From positions 1 to 52,413 of the forward strand of contig CAMFJD010000012.1 in the NCBI GenBank assembly GCA_945956935.1: a DNA stretch of 52,413 bases, read 5' to 3'. Below the pieces are notes generated by a model, which made no database searches, had not been told where the DNA came from, and was given only the letters and a program-made list of their open reading frames with translations. Numbering within the stretch: position 1 is the first letter of the stretch; each line of letters opens with the position of its first letter. Source of the DNA: an uncultured Bacillota bacterium. GTDB taxonomy: Bacteria > Bacillota_I > Bacilli_A > Culicoidibacterales > ZOR0006. The translations under genes were made by a program, and so were the position numbers. Below, in pieces: positions 36,853 to 45,671 of the stretch.

Positions 36853-36875
36853 AAACACACGATAAACGTGTGTTT
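36853..36875 (-). terminator. Second terminator downstream of the small RNA
   Basis: AAACACACG-TTTAT-CGTGTGTTT followed by TTTTATTTTTT on the minus strand. It backs up the terminator formed by the last hairpin of the C-tract RNA. Confidence 0.88.
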
Positions 36876-36882
36876 AAAAAAT

Positions 36883-37137
36883 AAAAAAGGACATCTGGAA
36901 AAAAAGGGGGGGAAAACCAGATGTCCTTTACAGGGGATTGATGTTTACTCATTGGATTTACGGCTTCGAACAAAAATATTAAAAAAGGGGGGAAGTTCGA
37001 AGTTGCGTAAGCAATAGAATAAACACATGAATGTTAGTTCCATTGGCGGGGGACCGATGTCCCTAACATTCAAAATAAAACTAAATAAAAAGGGGGGTTG
37101 TAAATAGGTTGCAACAAATAGGGGATTTATTTGTTAC
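36883..37137 (-). ncRNA. Multi-hairpin small RNA candidate with C-tract loops (about 255 nt)
   Basis: The 519-bp gap between uvrB and uvrA has no gene but a full minus-strand transcription unit. Read as RNA: hairpin 1 AACAAAUA/UAUUUGUU with CCCC in the loop (37113-37135); a linker with six C (37092-37097); hairpin 2 GAAUGUUAG/CUAACAUUC with a CCCCC loop (37029-37071); hairpin 3 (36964-37002) with a CCCCCC loop; a linker CCCC; hairpin 4 GGACAUCUGG/CCAGAUGUCC (36889-36926) with seven C, then TTTTTTATTTTTT. C-tract loops in Gram-positive sRNAs pair with Shine-Dalgarno sequences. No family is recognised. Confidence 0.78.
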
Positions 37138-37143
37138 GTTGTT

Positions 37144-37173
37144 ATTATACTCGGTATCGACTTAGAATGTCTT
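37144..37173 (-). promoter_or_regulatory. Promoter of the C-tract small RNA
   Basis: Minus strand AAGACA (37168-37173), 18-bp spacer, perfect TATAAT (37144-37149), about 100 nt after the uvrB stop codon. Start expected near 37137. Confidence 0.7.
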
Positions 37174-37269
37174 TAATCAATCATTAGATTGAACTAAAGT
37201 TTTATTCAAGTTGCTCGATTAATAATTACAAAAGTATGTAAAGAATCACAGAAATCGTTTTCTCGTTTT

Positions 37270-39255
37270 TTATTTACTCATTGACGCTTGAATTTCAATG
37301 ATTGCATCTCGCAACTGTGTTGCCGTTTCAAAATCAAGCTTGCTTGCCGCATCTTTCATTTCTTTTTGTAAACGTTCAATTAACTTCATTCTTTCGCGTT
37401 TATTCATTTTAGTCGTTTGATATGGATCCTCGTTATCTTGCACTTCAACACTTGCCGAAATAACATCACGAATTTCTTTCATAATTGTTTTTGGTGTGAT
37501 ACCATGCTCAATATTATATGCCATTTGAATTTCCCGACGACGTTTTGTCTCACTAATGGCCCTTTGCATCGAGTCGGTCATTTTATCTGCATACATAATG
37601 ACATGACCTGATGCATTTCTAGCAGCTCGACCAATAATTTGAATGAGCGAACGTTCAGAACGTAAAAAGCCTTCTTTATCCGCATCTAAAATAGCTATGA
37701 GCGAGACTTCTGGAATATCTAGCCCTTCTCTCAATAAATTAATTCCGACTAACACATCATACTTTCCTAGTCTCAGATCACGAATAATCGCAATTCGTTC
37801 TAATGTTTTAATTTCTGAATGAAGATAGGCAACCTTTATTCCTTGTTCTTTAAAATATTTCGTCAACTGTTCACTCATTTTAATTGTCAGCGTTGTCACA
37901 AGTACACGTTCATTTTTTGCAATTCGCTCATGTATATGCATCATTAAATCATCAATCTGATTTTTACTAGGTTTCACGCTAATTTCTGGATCGAGTAATC
38001 CTGTAGGGCGGATAATCTGTTGAACTACCGGAATACTTGGCTCATACTCTAGTTCATATTTTCCAGGTGTAGCTGAAACATATACAATTTGATTTGTTTT
38101 CTCAATAAATTCATCAAACCGTAGTGGACGATTATCAAGAGCTGATGGTAAACGAAATCCATGTCCGACTAACACTTCTTTTCTGCTTCGATCACCATTG
38201 TACATCCCACCAATTTGTGGGATTGTCACATGCGATTCATCAATAATCATTAAATAGTCATCTGGAAAGAAATCTAGTAAACAAAACGGTGTTTCATCGG
38301 CATCACGCAGTGTTAAATGTCGTGAATAATTTTCAACTCCTGTACAGAAACCCATTTCTCGTAACATTTCTAAATCATATTGTGTCCGCTGTTCGAGCCT
38401 TTGCGCTTCAAGTAACTTCCCTTCCTGATTCAATATAGTTAGTCGTTCACTAAGTTCCGCTTCAATTCGTCTAATTGCTTCTTCTAACGTATCTTTTTTT
38501 GTTACATAGTGACTTGCAGGTAAAATTGCTACGTGTTCACGATCGGCTAATATTTTCCCAGTGACAATTTCCACCTCACTAATTCGTTCAATTTCATCAC
38601 CAAAAAATTCTACTCGAATTCCAGCCTCATCTTGACCAATTGGAATAATTTCAACAACATCTCCACGTACACGGAATGTTCCACGAGCAAATTCAACATC
38701 ATTACGTTGGTACTGAATATCAATCAAGGCTCTCATAAAATCTTGACGATCGAACTCTTGTCCTAAACGAATCGATACGAGCATACTTTTATATTCTTCT
38801 GGTGATCCAATACCATAAATACAAGAAACAGAAGCTACCACAATCACATCACGACGTTCCAATAAAGCAGTTGTTGCTGAATAACGTAATTTTTCAACTT
38901 CATCATTTACTTGTGCATCTTTTTGAATATATGTATCCGTTGATGGTTTATATGCTTCTGGTTGATAGTAATCAAAATTACTGACAAAATATTCAACCGC
39001 ATTATGAGGAAAAAACTCTTTCAATTCACTGTATAATTGTCCTGCAAGTGTCTTATTATGTGCAATGACAATTGTTGGACGATTCACATGTTGAATCACC
39101 TGGCTCATTGTATATGTCTTTCCTGTCCCAGTTGCCCCCAATAAAATTTGTTGTTTTTCTCCACTTTCCAAACCACGAACGAGTTTCTTAATTGCTTCTG
39201 GTTGATCACCACTTGGTTCAAAAGGTGCATGCAATTCAAATTTATCCACTTTCAA
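37270..39255 (-). CDS. uvrB: Excinuclease ABC subunit B
   Basis: A 661-residue UvrB: Walker A GATGTGKT near residue 41, helicase motifs including DESH-type [11 protein letters not shown] and QIIGRAARN, and a C-terminal UVR domain ([30 protein letters not shown]) for UvrC contact. The start is a TTG at 39255 (GGAG 4 nt upstream) or a GTG two codons later. The damage-probing hairpin reads [14 protein letters not shown]; Tyr92 and Tyr93 of the Bacillus caldotenax enzyme are replaced by Asn and Phe here. Confidence 0.96.
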   Translation of the reverse strand: MKVDKFELHAPFEPSGDQPEAIKKLVRGLESGEKQQILLGATGTGKTYTMSQVIQHVNRPTIVIAHNKTLAGQLYSELKEFFPHNAVEYFVSNFDYYQPEAYKPSTDTYIQKDAQVNDEVEKLRYSATTALLERRDVIVVASVSCIYGIGSPEEYKSMLVSIRLGQEFDRQDFMRALIDIQYQRNDVEFARGTFRVRGDVVEIIPIGQDEAGIRVEFFGDEIERISEVEIVTGKILADREHVAILPASHYVTKKDTLEEAIRRIEAELSERLTILNQEGKLLEAQRLEQRTQYDLEMLREMGFCTGVENYSRHLTLRDADETPFCLLDFFPDDYLMIIDESHVTIPQIGGMYNGDRSRKEVLVGHGFRLPSALDNRPLRFDEFIEKTNQIVYVSATPGKYELEYEPSIPVVQQIIRPTGLLDPEISVKPSKNQIDDLMMHIHERIAKNERVLVTTLTIKMSEQLTKYFKEQGIKVAYLHSEIKTLERIAIIRDLRLGKYDVLVGINLLREGLDIPEVSLIAILDADKEGFLRSERSLIQIIGRAARNASGHVIMYADKMTDSMQRAISETKRRREIQMAYNIEHGITPKTIMKEIRDVISASVEVQDNEDPYQTTKMNKRERMKLIERLQKEMKDAASKLDFETATQLRDAIIEIQASMSK

Positions 39256-39321
39256 TCATCTCCTTTACTAAAAAAAGCTCTAGTATTAGTATACTACAGC
39301 TTCTTATTTTCGCTAGTCTTA

Positions 39322-40722
39322 TTACTGCACCAATTCAATTGCACGTTGTAATTGAACATCATTTTTATAATCATTTGTATATGCTTTTAATAAAGTGTTC
39401 AATGCATTCGCTGTTGGCACATCGATAACTCCCGTTACTGGTAACTTTTGATCTGTTTGGAATTGTTTTAAAACACCTACAAGTGATTCATGAAAGACAC
39501 CATCAATTTGATCAATTTCATATCCCGCGTAAGATAACATATACTGAGCTGTTAATACTTTTGTATTTGCTTGATCAACTTGGATTGTCTCACTTAAGGT
39601 AATTGTAGGTAATTGATAATAAATTGAAGGCGAGACCTCAACATCTGGTGTCACTCCAACTTCATTAATTGACGTTCCATTGGGTGTTAACCAATGTTCA
39701 ACTGTTAACTTTAATACACCTCCGTCTAACAAATCAAACTGTTTTTGAACGGTTCCTTTTCCGTACGTCGTTGTTCCCACTATAGTAGCATCAGCAAGCT
39801 GTTGTAATGCAGCACTCATTATTTCCGCTGCAGAAGCTGTGTTTTCATTCACTAAAACAACATAATCATATTGTGCATTTTCAGTTAAATCAGAACGCAT
39901 TTCGCGCTGATTTCCATTACGATCTTCAATAATTACATATGGCTGTGCACTACTTACTAATGTCGATAAAATTTCGCTGACAGCATCTAAATACCCTCCA
40001 GGATTATCACGAAGATCAATAACAAGTGTCGACACTGCTCCTAGTTGTTCTAACACATGTGCAAATTCCCTTGCTGTTGAAGCACCAAATGATTGGCGCA
40101 TATCAATATAACCATATGTTTCTTCTTGGTCTAATGTCATTGTTGCTGCACTTTCCTGGGAAATACTTGCACGCGTAATTGGTAAATCAACAATTTCCCC
40201 ATTACGCCAAAGTGTCAGCACCACTTCACTTCCTGCAGGACCTTTGACTTGTGCAATAACTTCATCTAATGATTGATTTTCAACACTATTACCATCTACA
40301 GCCTGAATTTGATCATTCTGCTGTAATCCTGCTTTCAATGCAGGAGACCCTTCAAGTACCTCACTAATAACTATTTTCCCATCTAATGCTTGAATCATCG
40401 CTCCTATTCCTTCAAAAGATGATTCTAAACGTTCACGAAAAGCTGCCGTTTCATCAGCAGACATATAGCTTGAATGGATATCCCCTAATGCAGATACTGC
40501 TCCTGAAATAGCTCCAGCTTGTAATTGCGATTCCTCAACAGATCCATAAAATTCTTTTTGGATAATTTCGTTTACTTGCTTTAATTCAAGTGTCTGCAAA
40601 CTCGCACCAAAAATGTTCACATTTAAACTCAATGCAACGATACTAACACTGACAACGGCTGCGATACTCGCACTAATAATGGCTGTGCGCACTACCTGTT
40701 TTCTTGTATATTCTCTACTCAT
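39322..40722 (-). CDS. S41-family carboxy-terminal processing protease (CtpA/CtpB type)
   Basis: A 466-residue exported protease: N-terminal membrane segment (about residues 10-35), PDZ domain with EGIGAMIQ and GSPALKAGLQQNDQI, S41 core with catalytic Ser in NTASAAEIMSAAL and Lys in GTTTYGKGTVQKQ, then a C-terminal peptidoglycan-binding domain (residues about 395-445). The start at 40722 has GGAG 7 nt before it. It follows the M23 hydrolase gene after a terminator. It may process the hydrolase or another envelope protein. Confidence 0.93.
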   Translation of the reverse strand: MSREYTRKQVVRTAIISASIAAVVSVSIVALSLNVNIFGASLQTLELKQVNEIIQKEFYGSVEESQLQAGAISGAVSALGDIHSSYMSADETAAFRERLESSFEGIGAMIQALDGKIVISEVLEGSPALKAGLQQNDQIQAVDGNSVENQSLDEVIAQVKGPAGSEVVLTLWRNGEIVDLPITRASISQESAATMTLDQEETYGYIDMRQSFGASTAREFAHVLEQLGAVSTLVIDLRDNPGGYLDAVSEILSTLVSSAQPYVIIEDRNGNQREMRSDLTENAQYDYVVLVNENTASAAEIMSAALQQLADATIVGTTTYGKGTVQKQFDLLDGGVLKLTVEHWLTPNGTSINEVGVTPDVEVSPSIYYQLPTITLSETIQVDQANTKVLTAQYMLSYAGYEIDQIDGVFHESLVGVLKQFQTDQKLPVTGVIDVPTANALNTLLKAYTNDYKNDVQLQRAIELVQ

Positions 40723-40742
40723 ATAATTACTCCATTCTTTTA

Positions 40743-40768
40743 GCAAAAAAAGCCAATAAAATTGGCTT
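40743..40768 (-). terminator. Terminator between the M23 hydrolase gene and ctpA
   Basis: AAGCCAAT-TTT-ATTGGCTT followed by TTTTT on the minus strand, 21 nt before the ctpA start. Readthrough or a nearby promoter must supply ctpA. Confidence 0.88.
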
Positions 40769-40769
40769 T

Positions 40770-41855
40770 TTAAAATCCGATATATCCAGCTGGATCAACG
40801 TTCACACCGTTTATCCATAATTCAAAGTGTAAATGTGGAGCTGTCACAAATCCTGTTGCTCCCATCGTCCCAATTGACTGACCACCATTTACGCTTTGTC
40901 CTGCTGAAACAGAGAGCGAATTCAAGTGATAATATTGAGTTGTTGATCCATCTCCATGGCTAATTGTAACATAATTCCCACGAGAACTATCACTACCTGC
41001 AGCACTTACGACCCCTGATGCTGCCGCAACAACAGGCGCCCCTACATACGCTCCTAAATCAATTCCTGTATGGCAACGTCCAAAATAATCATCACCACAA
41101 ACACCCCAAGGGAACATTAAATACCCTCCTGGTAATGGATTCGTATATGAACCTTCTGGGACTGTAACAATTTGACTGCTTTCAGATTGAACCGTTTCTT
41201 GCTGAGCTACAAGTGTTTCTGCTTCTTTTTGAAGTTCTACTACAAGCTTAGCTTCAAGAGCATGTAATTCATCGAGTTGCCCCTGAGCACTTACATACAA
41301 CGCATCAATCGATGCACGTGCTGATTCGCTCACTGCTGTATTTATCACAATTTGATCAAGCTTTGTTTGCATTTCATTTAACAACTTTTGATCATATGCA
41401 GTCAAATCATTCAATGTCATTGCACGTTGAATGAAATCCCCTAATGACTCTGAATTTACAAGGAAATCTAACAATACATTCCCTTTTGTCAACTCTTGCA
41501 TATGAATCATACGTCCAGCAACCTTATCCTTCAAATTCATTGCCTCAATTTCAAGCTGTTCACTTTGTTCTGCTAATTGGTTGATATTCGCTTGAATATC
41601 ATCACGTGTAACACTTACTTCTTGCAAATATGTATTCACAAGATCCATTTTTGATTCAATACTTGTACGATCAGTTGAACTCATCTTTGACAATTGTTCT
41701 GTCAATTCATTTGATTTTTTTTCAAGTGTCGTTACAATTGCCTCGCATCCCGCTTGCGAGTCACAATTAGCAGTTACTGCCAATTGTTGTGACGGGATCA
41801 AAATGGTTATTAGCAATAACACGCCAACAATGACCACCTTTTTTAAATTCAACAT
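40770..41855 (-). CDS. Peptidoglycan hydrolase, M23 (LytM) with coiled-coil N-domain
   Basis: A 361-residue exported protein. Signal peptide at residues 1-29 (LNLKKVVIVGVLLLITILI), long coiled coil about residues 35-220, then an M23 domain: HTGIDLG (metal ligands His, Asp) and HLHFELW. It is an EnvC/PcsB/CwlO-type protein; its position right after ftsE-ftsX suggests activation by FtsEX. The start ATG at 41855 has AAGGTGA 5 nt upstream. DL-endopeptidase versus amidase activation cannot be decided, but the metal site is complete, so it should be catalytic. Confidence 0.92.
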   Translation of the reverse strand: MLNLKKVVIVGVLLLITILIPSQQLAVTANCDSQAGCEAIVTTLEKKSNELTEQLSKMSSTDRTSIESKMDLVNTYLQEVSVTRDDIQANINQLAEQSEQLEIEAMNLKDKVAGRMIHMQELTKGNVLLDFLVNSESLGDFIQRAMTLNDLTAYDQKLLNEMQTKLDQIVINTAVSESARASIDALYVSAQGQLDELHALEAKLVVELQKEAETLVAQQETVQSESSQIVTVPEGSYTNPLPGGYLMFPWGVCGDDYFGRCHTGIDLGAYVGAPVVAAASGVVSAAGSDSSRGNYVTISHGDGSTTQYYHLNSLSVSAGQSVNGGQSIGTMGATGFVTAPHLHFELWINGVNVDPAGYIGF

Positions 41856-41887
41856 ATTATTCACCTTTTCACTTTCTATTTCGCTTC

Positions 41888-42790
41888 TTATTTTTTCAAG
41901 AATTTCGTCATTGAGAATAGACTTCCTAAAATACCAACAAAAGCACCGATAGCGATTGTCAGAAGACTAATTCCAAGTAAAATCTCTGACGGTTCCGCTA
42001 AACGTACAAGTGCTAATTGCCCTTGATTTGTTAAGTATCCATATAATTGTGTATATCCGACAATCGTTAAACCGACTGGAATAATCGATCCGAGTATCCC
42101 AATAATAAGTCCTTCCAAAATAAACGGCCAACGAATAAAGAAGTTTGATGCTCCAACAAGGCGCATAATTTCGATTTCAGTGCGGCGAGCCATAATCGCC
42201 ATACGGATTGTATTTGAAATTAATACAACTGCTACTACCATAACAGCAAGTACTACAAAGGCACCAAAACGTTGAACTGTATCAAAAATTTGCAAAATAT
42301 TTTCCGCTGTTTCTTGACCATACTGAATTTTATCGAGCTCACTAAATGCCGTCAACGCTGTCACTGTTGCTTCAGCATCACGAGGATCAATTAATGTAAA
42401 CGTCAAGGTTGCTTTTAGTGGATTATCATCGCGGTAAGATTCGAATATTTTACCCTCTTCACCGTATGATAGAATTAAATCATCTAACTCTTGATCTGCT
42501 GTTTTATACTGGATCTCAGCAACATTTCCTAATGTACGCGTCTGTGCAATCAAGTTATCAATTGCCTCAGCACTCGTATCTTTTTTAATTGTCGCATAAA
42601 TTTTGATATCTTTTTCTAAATTTGATGTGACATTATTCACATTTAACACGACCAATACAAGGAAACTTGTCAAAAATAGCGCAACTGCTACCGACAATAC
42701 TGCTGAGAAGGCGAGCATGCGATGACGCCAAATTCCTTTAAAAGCTTCACGCCAATGACGTGTTCCCATTCTAAAGTACTTCATCATCAT
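41888..42790 (-). CDS. ftsX: Cell division protein FtsX
   Basis: A 300-residue permease-like protein: N-terminal cytoplasmic part, first helix about residues 20-45, an extracellular domain (DIKIYATIKKDTSAEAI...DNPLKATLTF), and a three-helix FtsX core (VLISNTIRMAIMARRTEIEIMRLVGASNFFIRWPFILEG). The ATG at 42790 has GGAGGG 7 nt before it, inside the ftsE 3' end; the genes overlap by 20 nt. Works with FtsE to activate a hydrolase. Confidence 0.94.
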   Translation of the reverse strand: MMMKYFRMGTRHWREAFKGIWRHRMLAFSAVLSVAVALFLTSFLVLVVLNVNNVTSNLEKDIKIYATIKKDTSAEAIDNLIAQTRTLGNVAEIQYKTADQELDDLILSYGEEGKIFESYRDDNPLKATLTFTLIDPRDAEATVTALTAFSELDKIQYGQETAENILQIFDTVQRFGAFVVLAVMVVAVVLISNTIRMAIMARRTEIEIMRLVGASNFFIRWPFILEGLIIGILGSIIPVGLTIVGYTQLYGYLTNQGQLALVRLAEPSEILLGISLLTIAIGAFVGILGSLFSMTKFLKK

Positions 42791-43466
42791 AGAAATACCC
42801 TCCTTCTTGTGCATCATTGATGATTACACCATTTTCAAATGTCAATGTTCGCTTACGGCTCTCATTCACAAGATGGATATCGTGAGTTGCCATAACAACC
42901 GTTGTCCCACGTTTATTTACTTCTTCAAGTACTTCCATAATTGTTTGTGATGTCACAGGGTCTAAGTTTCCTGTTGGTTCATCAGCAATTAATAGCTTTG
43001 GTTTATTTACAATTGCACGAGCAATTGCAACACGTTGTTGTTCTCCACCAGATAATTGATCCGGAAATTGTTTCATCTTATCGATTAAACCAACAAGCTC
43101 AAGTGCTTCTTTCACTTTCGTGTTAATTGTCTGTGCATCTTCACCATGTACTTCCAATGCGTACGCAACATTTTCATACGCAGTTAAATTGGGTAATAAT
43201 TTGAAATCTTGGAAGACTACTCCGATTGTCCGACGGTATTTGTGTACTCTTCGATTTGTGACTTTTGTTAAATCTAAACCATCAACGAGAACATGTCCTT
43301 GTGTTGCACGTTCTTCACGATAGAGCAATTTGATAAATGTCGATTTACCCGCTCCTGAATGTCCAACAACATAGACAAATTCGCCTTCTTGGATATCTAC
43401 TGAAATATCATTCAGTGCTTTCATATGATTTTTATATATTTTGGAAACATTTGATAGTTTAATCAA
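42771..43466 (-). CDS. ftsE: Cell division ATP-binding protein FtsE
   Basis: A 231-residue ABC ATPase: Walker A GHSGAGKSTF, signature LSGGEQQRVAIARA, Walker B LLIADEPTGNLD, switch His in MATHDIHLV. The likely start is a TTG at 43466 (IKLSNVSKIYKNHMKALNDIS), 7 nt behind AAGGTGG; two GTG codons upstream overlap that site. It opens the ftsE-ftsX-M23 operon. The 260 bp before it show no clear promoter beyond TATAAA, and no other feature. Confidence 0.92.
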   Translation of the reverse strand: MIKLSNVSKIYKNHMKALNDISVDIQEGEFVYVVGHSGAGKSTFIKLLYREERATQGHVLVDGLDLTKVTNRRVHKYRRTIGVVFQDFKLLPNLTAYENVAYALEVHGEDAQTINTKVKEALELVGLIDKMKQFPDQLSGGEQQRVAIARAIVNKPKLLIADEPTGNLDPVTSQTIMEVLEEVNKRGTTVVMATHDIHLVNESRKRTLTFENGVIINDAQEGGYFYDDEVL

Positions 43467-43717
43467 ACGAATCACCACCTTATTTGTTTTGTTATTTTCA
43501 ATAAATTTATACGAGAATTTTTTTGAAAAGATACAGTTATTACTTATTATTTCTCGAAATGTTCGATGAAAATATTCTGAGTATACTCCTACAATTCATT
43601 ATTATAATGAAATTCACTCTATAAATCTAGTCTTTATTCGTTTTCATTCCGTATGAAATATCGCTTTCCCTATTATATATAAGGAAAATCACACATATTA
43701 AAAATTTGAAATCTATA

Positions 43718-43740
43718 AAAAAAGCAGCCTTAAGCTGCTT
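43718..43740 (-). terminator. Terminator of trmL
   Basis: AAGCAGC-TTAAG-GCTGCTT followed by TTTTT on the minus strand, overlapping the trmL stop codon. Confidence 0.92.
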
Positions 43741-44275
43741 ATTCGTTCGTTAAAATCCAGTCTTTTCCTTTAAACCCTTTATCATCCGCCTGTGGTTCCT
43801 CAGTCAATAAATTTGGAAAATTTTGCTGTCTTAATGCTTCATATAAAAGTACTGTTGCACAGTTAGCAACATTCAATGAACGTACATGTCCATTCATTGG
43901 AATTCGTAAGCACGTATCAAAATATGGTTTTAAAATCTCTTTTGGAATTCCTTTCGACTCACTGCCAAAGACAAAATAAATATCTTCTTCGCAGTTACTA
44001 TAGTCGAAATCAGAATACGATTTCTGACCATATCTCGTTAGAAAATAAAACTTTCCGCCTTGGTTTTGTTCAAAAAACATCTCAATTGATTCATACTCAG
44101 TAAAATCAACATATTCATAGTAGTCCATAGCAGCACGACGCATATGTTTTTCATCAAGTGAAAATCCAAGCGGATGAATTAAGTGTAACTTTACACCTGT
44201 TGCTGCACACGTTCGCATAATATTCCCTGTGTTTGGTGGAATTTCTGGTTGATACAATACAATGTGGATTGCCAT
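43739..44275 (-). CDS. trmL: tRNA (cytidine/uridine-34 2'-O)-methyltransferase TrmL
   Basis: A 178-residue SPOUT methyltransferase that modifies the wobble base of tRNA-Leu. Typical parts: IVLYQPEIPPNTGNIMRTCAA, HPLGFSLDEKHMRRAAMDY, FVFGSESKGIP (knot), and IPMNGHVRSLNVANCATVLLYEALRQ. The ATG at 44275 has GAGGTGA 5 nt before it. Promoter TTGACG, 18 bp, CATAAT (44294-44323) lies next to the first copy of a direct repeat that marks the start of the accessory region. Confidence 0.95.
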   Translation of the reverse strand: MAIHIVLYQPEIPPNTGNIMRTCAATGVKLHLIHPLGFSLDEKHMRRAAMDYYEYVDFTEYESIEMFFEQNQGGKFYFLTRYGQKSYSDFDYSNCEEDIYFVFGSESKGIPKEILKPYFDTCLRIPMNGHVRSLNVANCATVLLYEALRQQNFPNLLTEEPQADDKGFKGKDWILTNE

Positions 44276-44293
44276 TTTCTTCACCTCTTGTGT

Positions 44294-44323
44294 ATTATGC
44301 CATGTAAACAATTTGTTCGTCAA
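44294..44323 (-). promoter_or_regulatory. Promoter of trmL
   Basis: TTGACG (44318-44323), 18-bp spacer, CATAAT (44294-44299). The -35 overlaps the edge of the direct repeat. Confidence 0.7.
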
Positions 44324-44464
44324 ATAAAATATTGTTTTTTCATTTGTTCTATTTTTCTGAAAATGCAGTAATACAGCTGTTTTTTATGCTTTTTTTTAAA
44401 TTAAATACTATTAGTATAATAAGCAATTTGTTTTTTGTGACTTTTTTGTGACTTTTATAAAATA
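44321..44464. repeat. Direct repeat, copy A
   Basis: 20 bp (44321-44340) identical to 45101-45120, then a 50-bp insertion, then about 74 bp (44391-44464) close to 45115-45186, including TATTAGTATAATAAGCAATTTG and a doubled TTTTTGTGAC. It lies immediately upstream of the trmL -35. Confidence 0.8.
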
Positions 44465-44730
44465 AAAAAGAGAGGGGAATTCTCTCTTTTGCATGTTAAC
44501 GATTTTCGAAGTAACATACAAAGAATGCATAAGGCATAGTCTTTAGGGTAAAAGCTCCAATTCCAGTCACTTTCATATTTTGCAACAGTAATATCTACAT
44601 TGATAAACAGATCAAGCAACTCTTCCAACCTCTTGATTTTTTTAAAATCAATTACTTCTAATATTTGTTTTACACTACGAGCTTCTAACATTAATTCTGG
44701 AATCAATTCCTTTTCTACTCTCGCGACCAT
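44455..44730 (-). CDS. Hypothetical small protein, possibly frameshifted
   Basis: A 91-residue frame starting VARVEKELIPELMLEARSVK behind AAAGGGTGGAGTGG. The first 60 residues are helical and charged. The last 20 run through the terminator hairpin at 44468-44490, which is unusual. In the +1 frame the same DNA reads VTGIGAFTLKTMPYAFFVCY and stops just before the hairpin. So a frameshift near the middle is possible. No function is recognised. Confidence 0.45.
   Translation of the reverse strand: MVARVEKELIPELMLEARSVKQILEVIDFKKIKRLEELLDLFINVDITVAKYESDWNWSFYPKDYALCILCMLLRKSLTCKRENSPLFFIL
44464..44490 (-). terminator. Hairpin AAAAGAGAGA/TCTCTCTTTT
   Basis: AAAAGAGAGAATTCCCCTCTCTTTTTT on the minus strand: a stem with T-tail, a likely terminator for the small gene upstream. 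Confidence 0.75.
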
Positions 44731-44793
44731 AACCACTCCACCCTTTCTGCGGATTTTATCTCGTGTGTACACAAAGTATCAAAACCAAAAAAT

Positions 44794-44862
44794 TTAGGCA
44801 ACCATATCAACCAAACTGAATTGTAAACATGCAAAAATAATTACACAAAATTTTCCCCACAT
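44794..44862 (-). CDS. Small hydrophobic peptide (22 aa)
   Basis: A 22-codon frame beginning MWGKFCVIIFACLQF with AGAGGTGA 5 nt before the ATG. It is hydrophobic with two Cys. The open frame continues upstream to about 45100 without a good start, and the upstream protein-level sequence (AD[WQ]AINK[TI]NIIDKT) is shared with a decayed copy at 46.5 kb. So either a short peptide is made or this is the tail of an older gene. Role unknown. Confidence 0.4.
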   Translation of the reverse strand: MWGKFCVIIFACLQFSLVDMVA

Positions 44863-44941
44863 ATTTATCACCTCTTTTTTATTGTACGTGTTCGTTATTT
44901 CATATTCATATGAAATGCTTGCATCAAATTCAATTTTCAAT

Positions 44942-44994
44942 TTTTCAACACACGTTTTATCAATAATATTTGTTTTATTGATTGCCCAATCAGC
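44942..44994. repeat. Module repeat, copy 1 (53-bp core)
   Basis: About 85% identical (45 of 53) to 46473-46525, same orientation. In the minus frame it encodes ADWAINKTNIIDKTCVE versus ADQAINKINIIDKTYDE, so the amino acids are kept better than random drift would suggest. Confidence 0.7.
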
Positions 44995-45100
44995 ACTATT
45001 TAAAATAACTGGTTGCCTAAATTTTCTGAATTGCAACTTAGATTTTTTTACCTGTAAAAAGTCTTTCCCTTTTCTTGTAACTATTGTATCAAAATAACTT

Positions 45101-45186
45101 CAAATAAAATATTGTTTTTTATGCCTTTTTTAAAATTAAACGCTATTAATATAATAAGCAATTTGTTTTTGTGACTTTTATAAAAT
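45101..45186. repeat. Direct repeat, copy B
   Basis: Second copy of the repeat at 44321-44464, without the 50-bp insertion. The two copies flank a 0.6-kb cassette with the small peptide and hypothetical genes. Confidence 0.8.
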
Positions 45187-45190
45187 TCAA

Positions 45191-45215
45191 AAAGCTCTAT
45201 TTATAATAGAGCTTT
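45191..45215 (-). terminator. Terminator of the secreted/anchored protein pair
   Basis: AAAGCTCTAT-TATAA-ATAGAGCTTT, a perfect 10-bp stem, followed by TTTGAATTTTAT on the minus strand. Confidence 0.75.
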
Positions 45216-45230
45216 ATTCTTATATAATAT

Positions 45231-45671
45231 CTATTCAGAAGTATCTAATATCACAACCTGTTCTCCCATATGATTAACTAAAACATATCGCTGATATTTT
45301 TCACATACTTGTTCACAAGATTGACTAATGATTTTTTCTTCTCTCATAGCAAGTATCATTTTATATTCTGATAATGAATTATCACTCCGAATCCCCCTGA
45401 AATGATAGCCGCCGTAATTTGGCATAATCATCCTAAAATGAAAATCTGTTGTTTCATCTAGCACTTCAACTTCATCAACTATATATTTTAATTCTGTTCT
45501 CTTATCGTAAAATGGCTCACCTATTTTGACTACAGGTATATTAGTTTGTAAATTATTTTGTTTTTTCTCTTCTTGTATATTCTGATTAATAGAATTAACA
45601 ATTAAAATTCCGACTAAAGCTAAAACAATCACAATCAGAGAGATATTTAAATTACGCTGCTTGTGCGACAT
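45231..45671 (-). CDS. Hypothetical membrane-anchored protein
   Basis: A 146-residue protein: one membrane helix at residues about 13-32 (LIVIVLALVGILIVNSI), short coiled linker, then an extracellular domain with FYDKRTELKYIVDEVEVLDE and a Cys pair SCEQVCEKY near residue 125. The start ATG lies within the end of the upstream gene (20-nt overlap) and has no clear binding site, so translation should be coupled. Probably a partner of the secreted protein encoded before it. No family recognised. Confidence 0.65.
   Translation of the reverse strand: MSHKQRNLNISLIVIVLALVGILIVNSINQNIQEEKKQNNLQTNIPVVKIGEPFYDKRTELKYIVDEVEVLDETTDFHFRMIMPNYGGYHFRGIRSDNSLSEYKMILAMREEKIISQSCEQVCEKYQRYVLVNHMGEQVVILDTSE

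Noticed and set aside
36906-37097. G-runs on the plus strand as a G-quadruplex or as assembly artefact
   Set aside because: The runs are 30-80 nt apart, too far for one quadruplex, and each sits in the loop or linker of a regular stem, so they are not random homopolymer noise. The promoter and terminators point to the minus strand.
44794-45100. A longer protein gene covering the small peptide frame
   Set aside because: The frame is open, but there is no ATG, GTG or TTG with a ribosome binding site at its 5' part and its homologue at 46.5 kb is broken, so a full-length functional gene is not supported.
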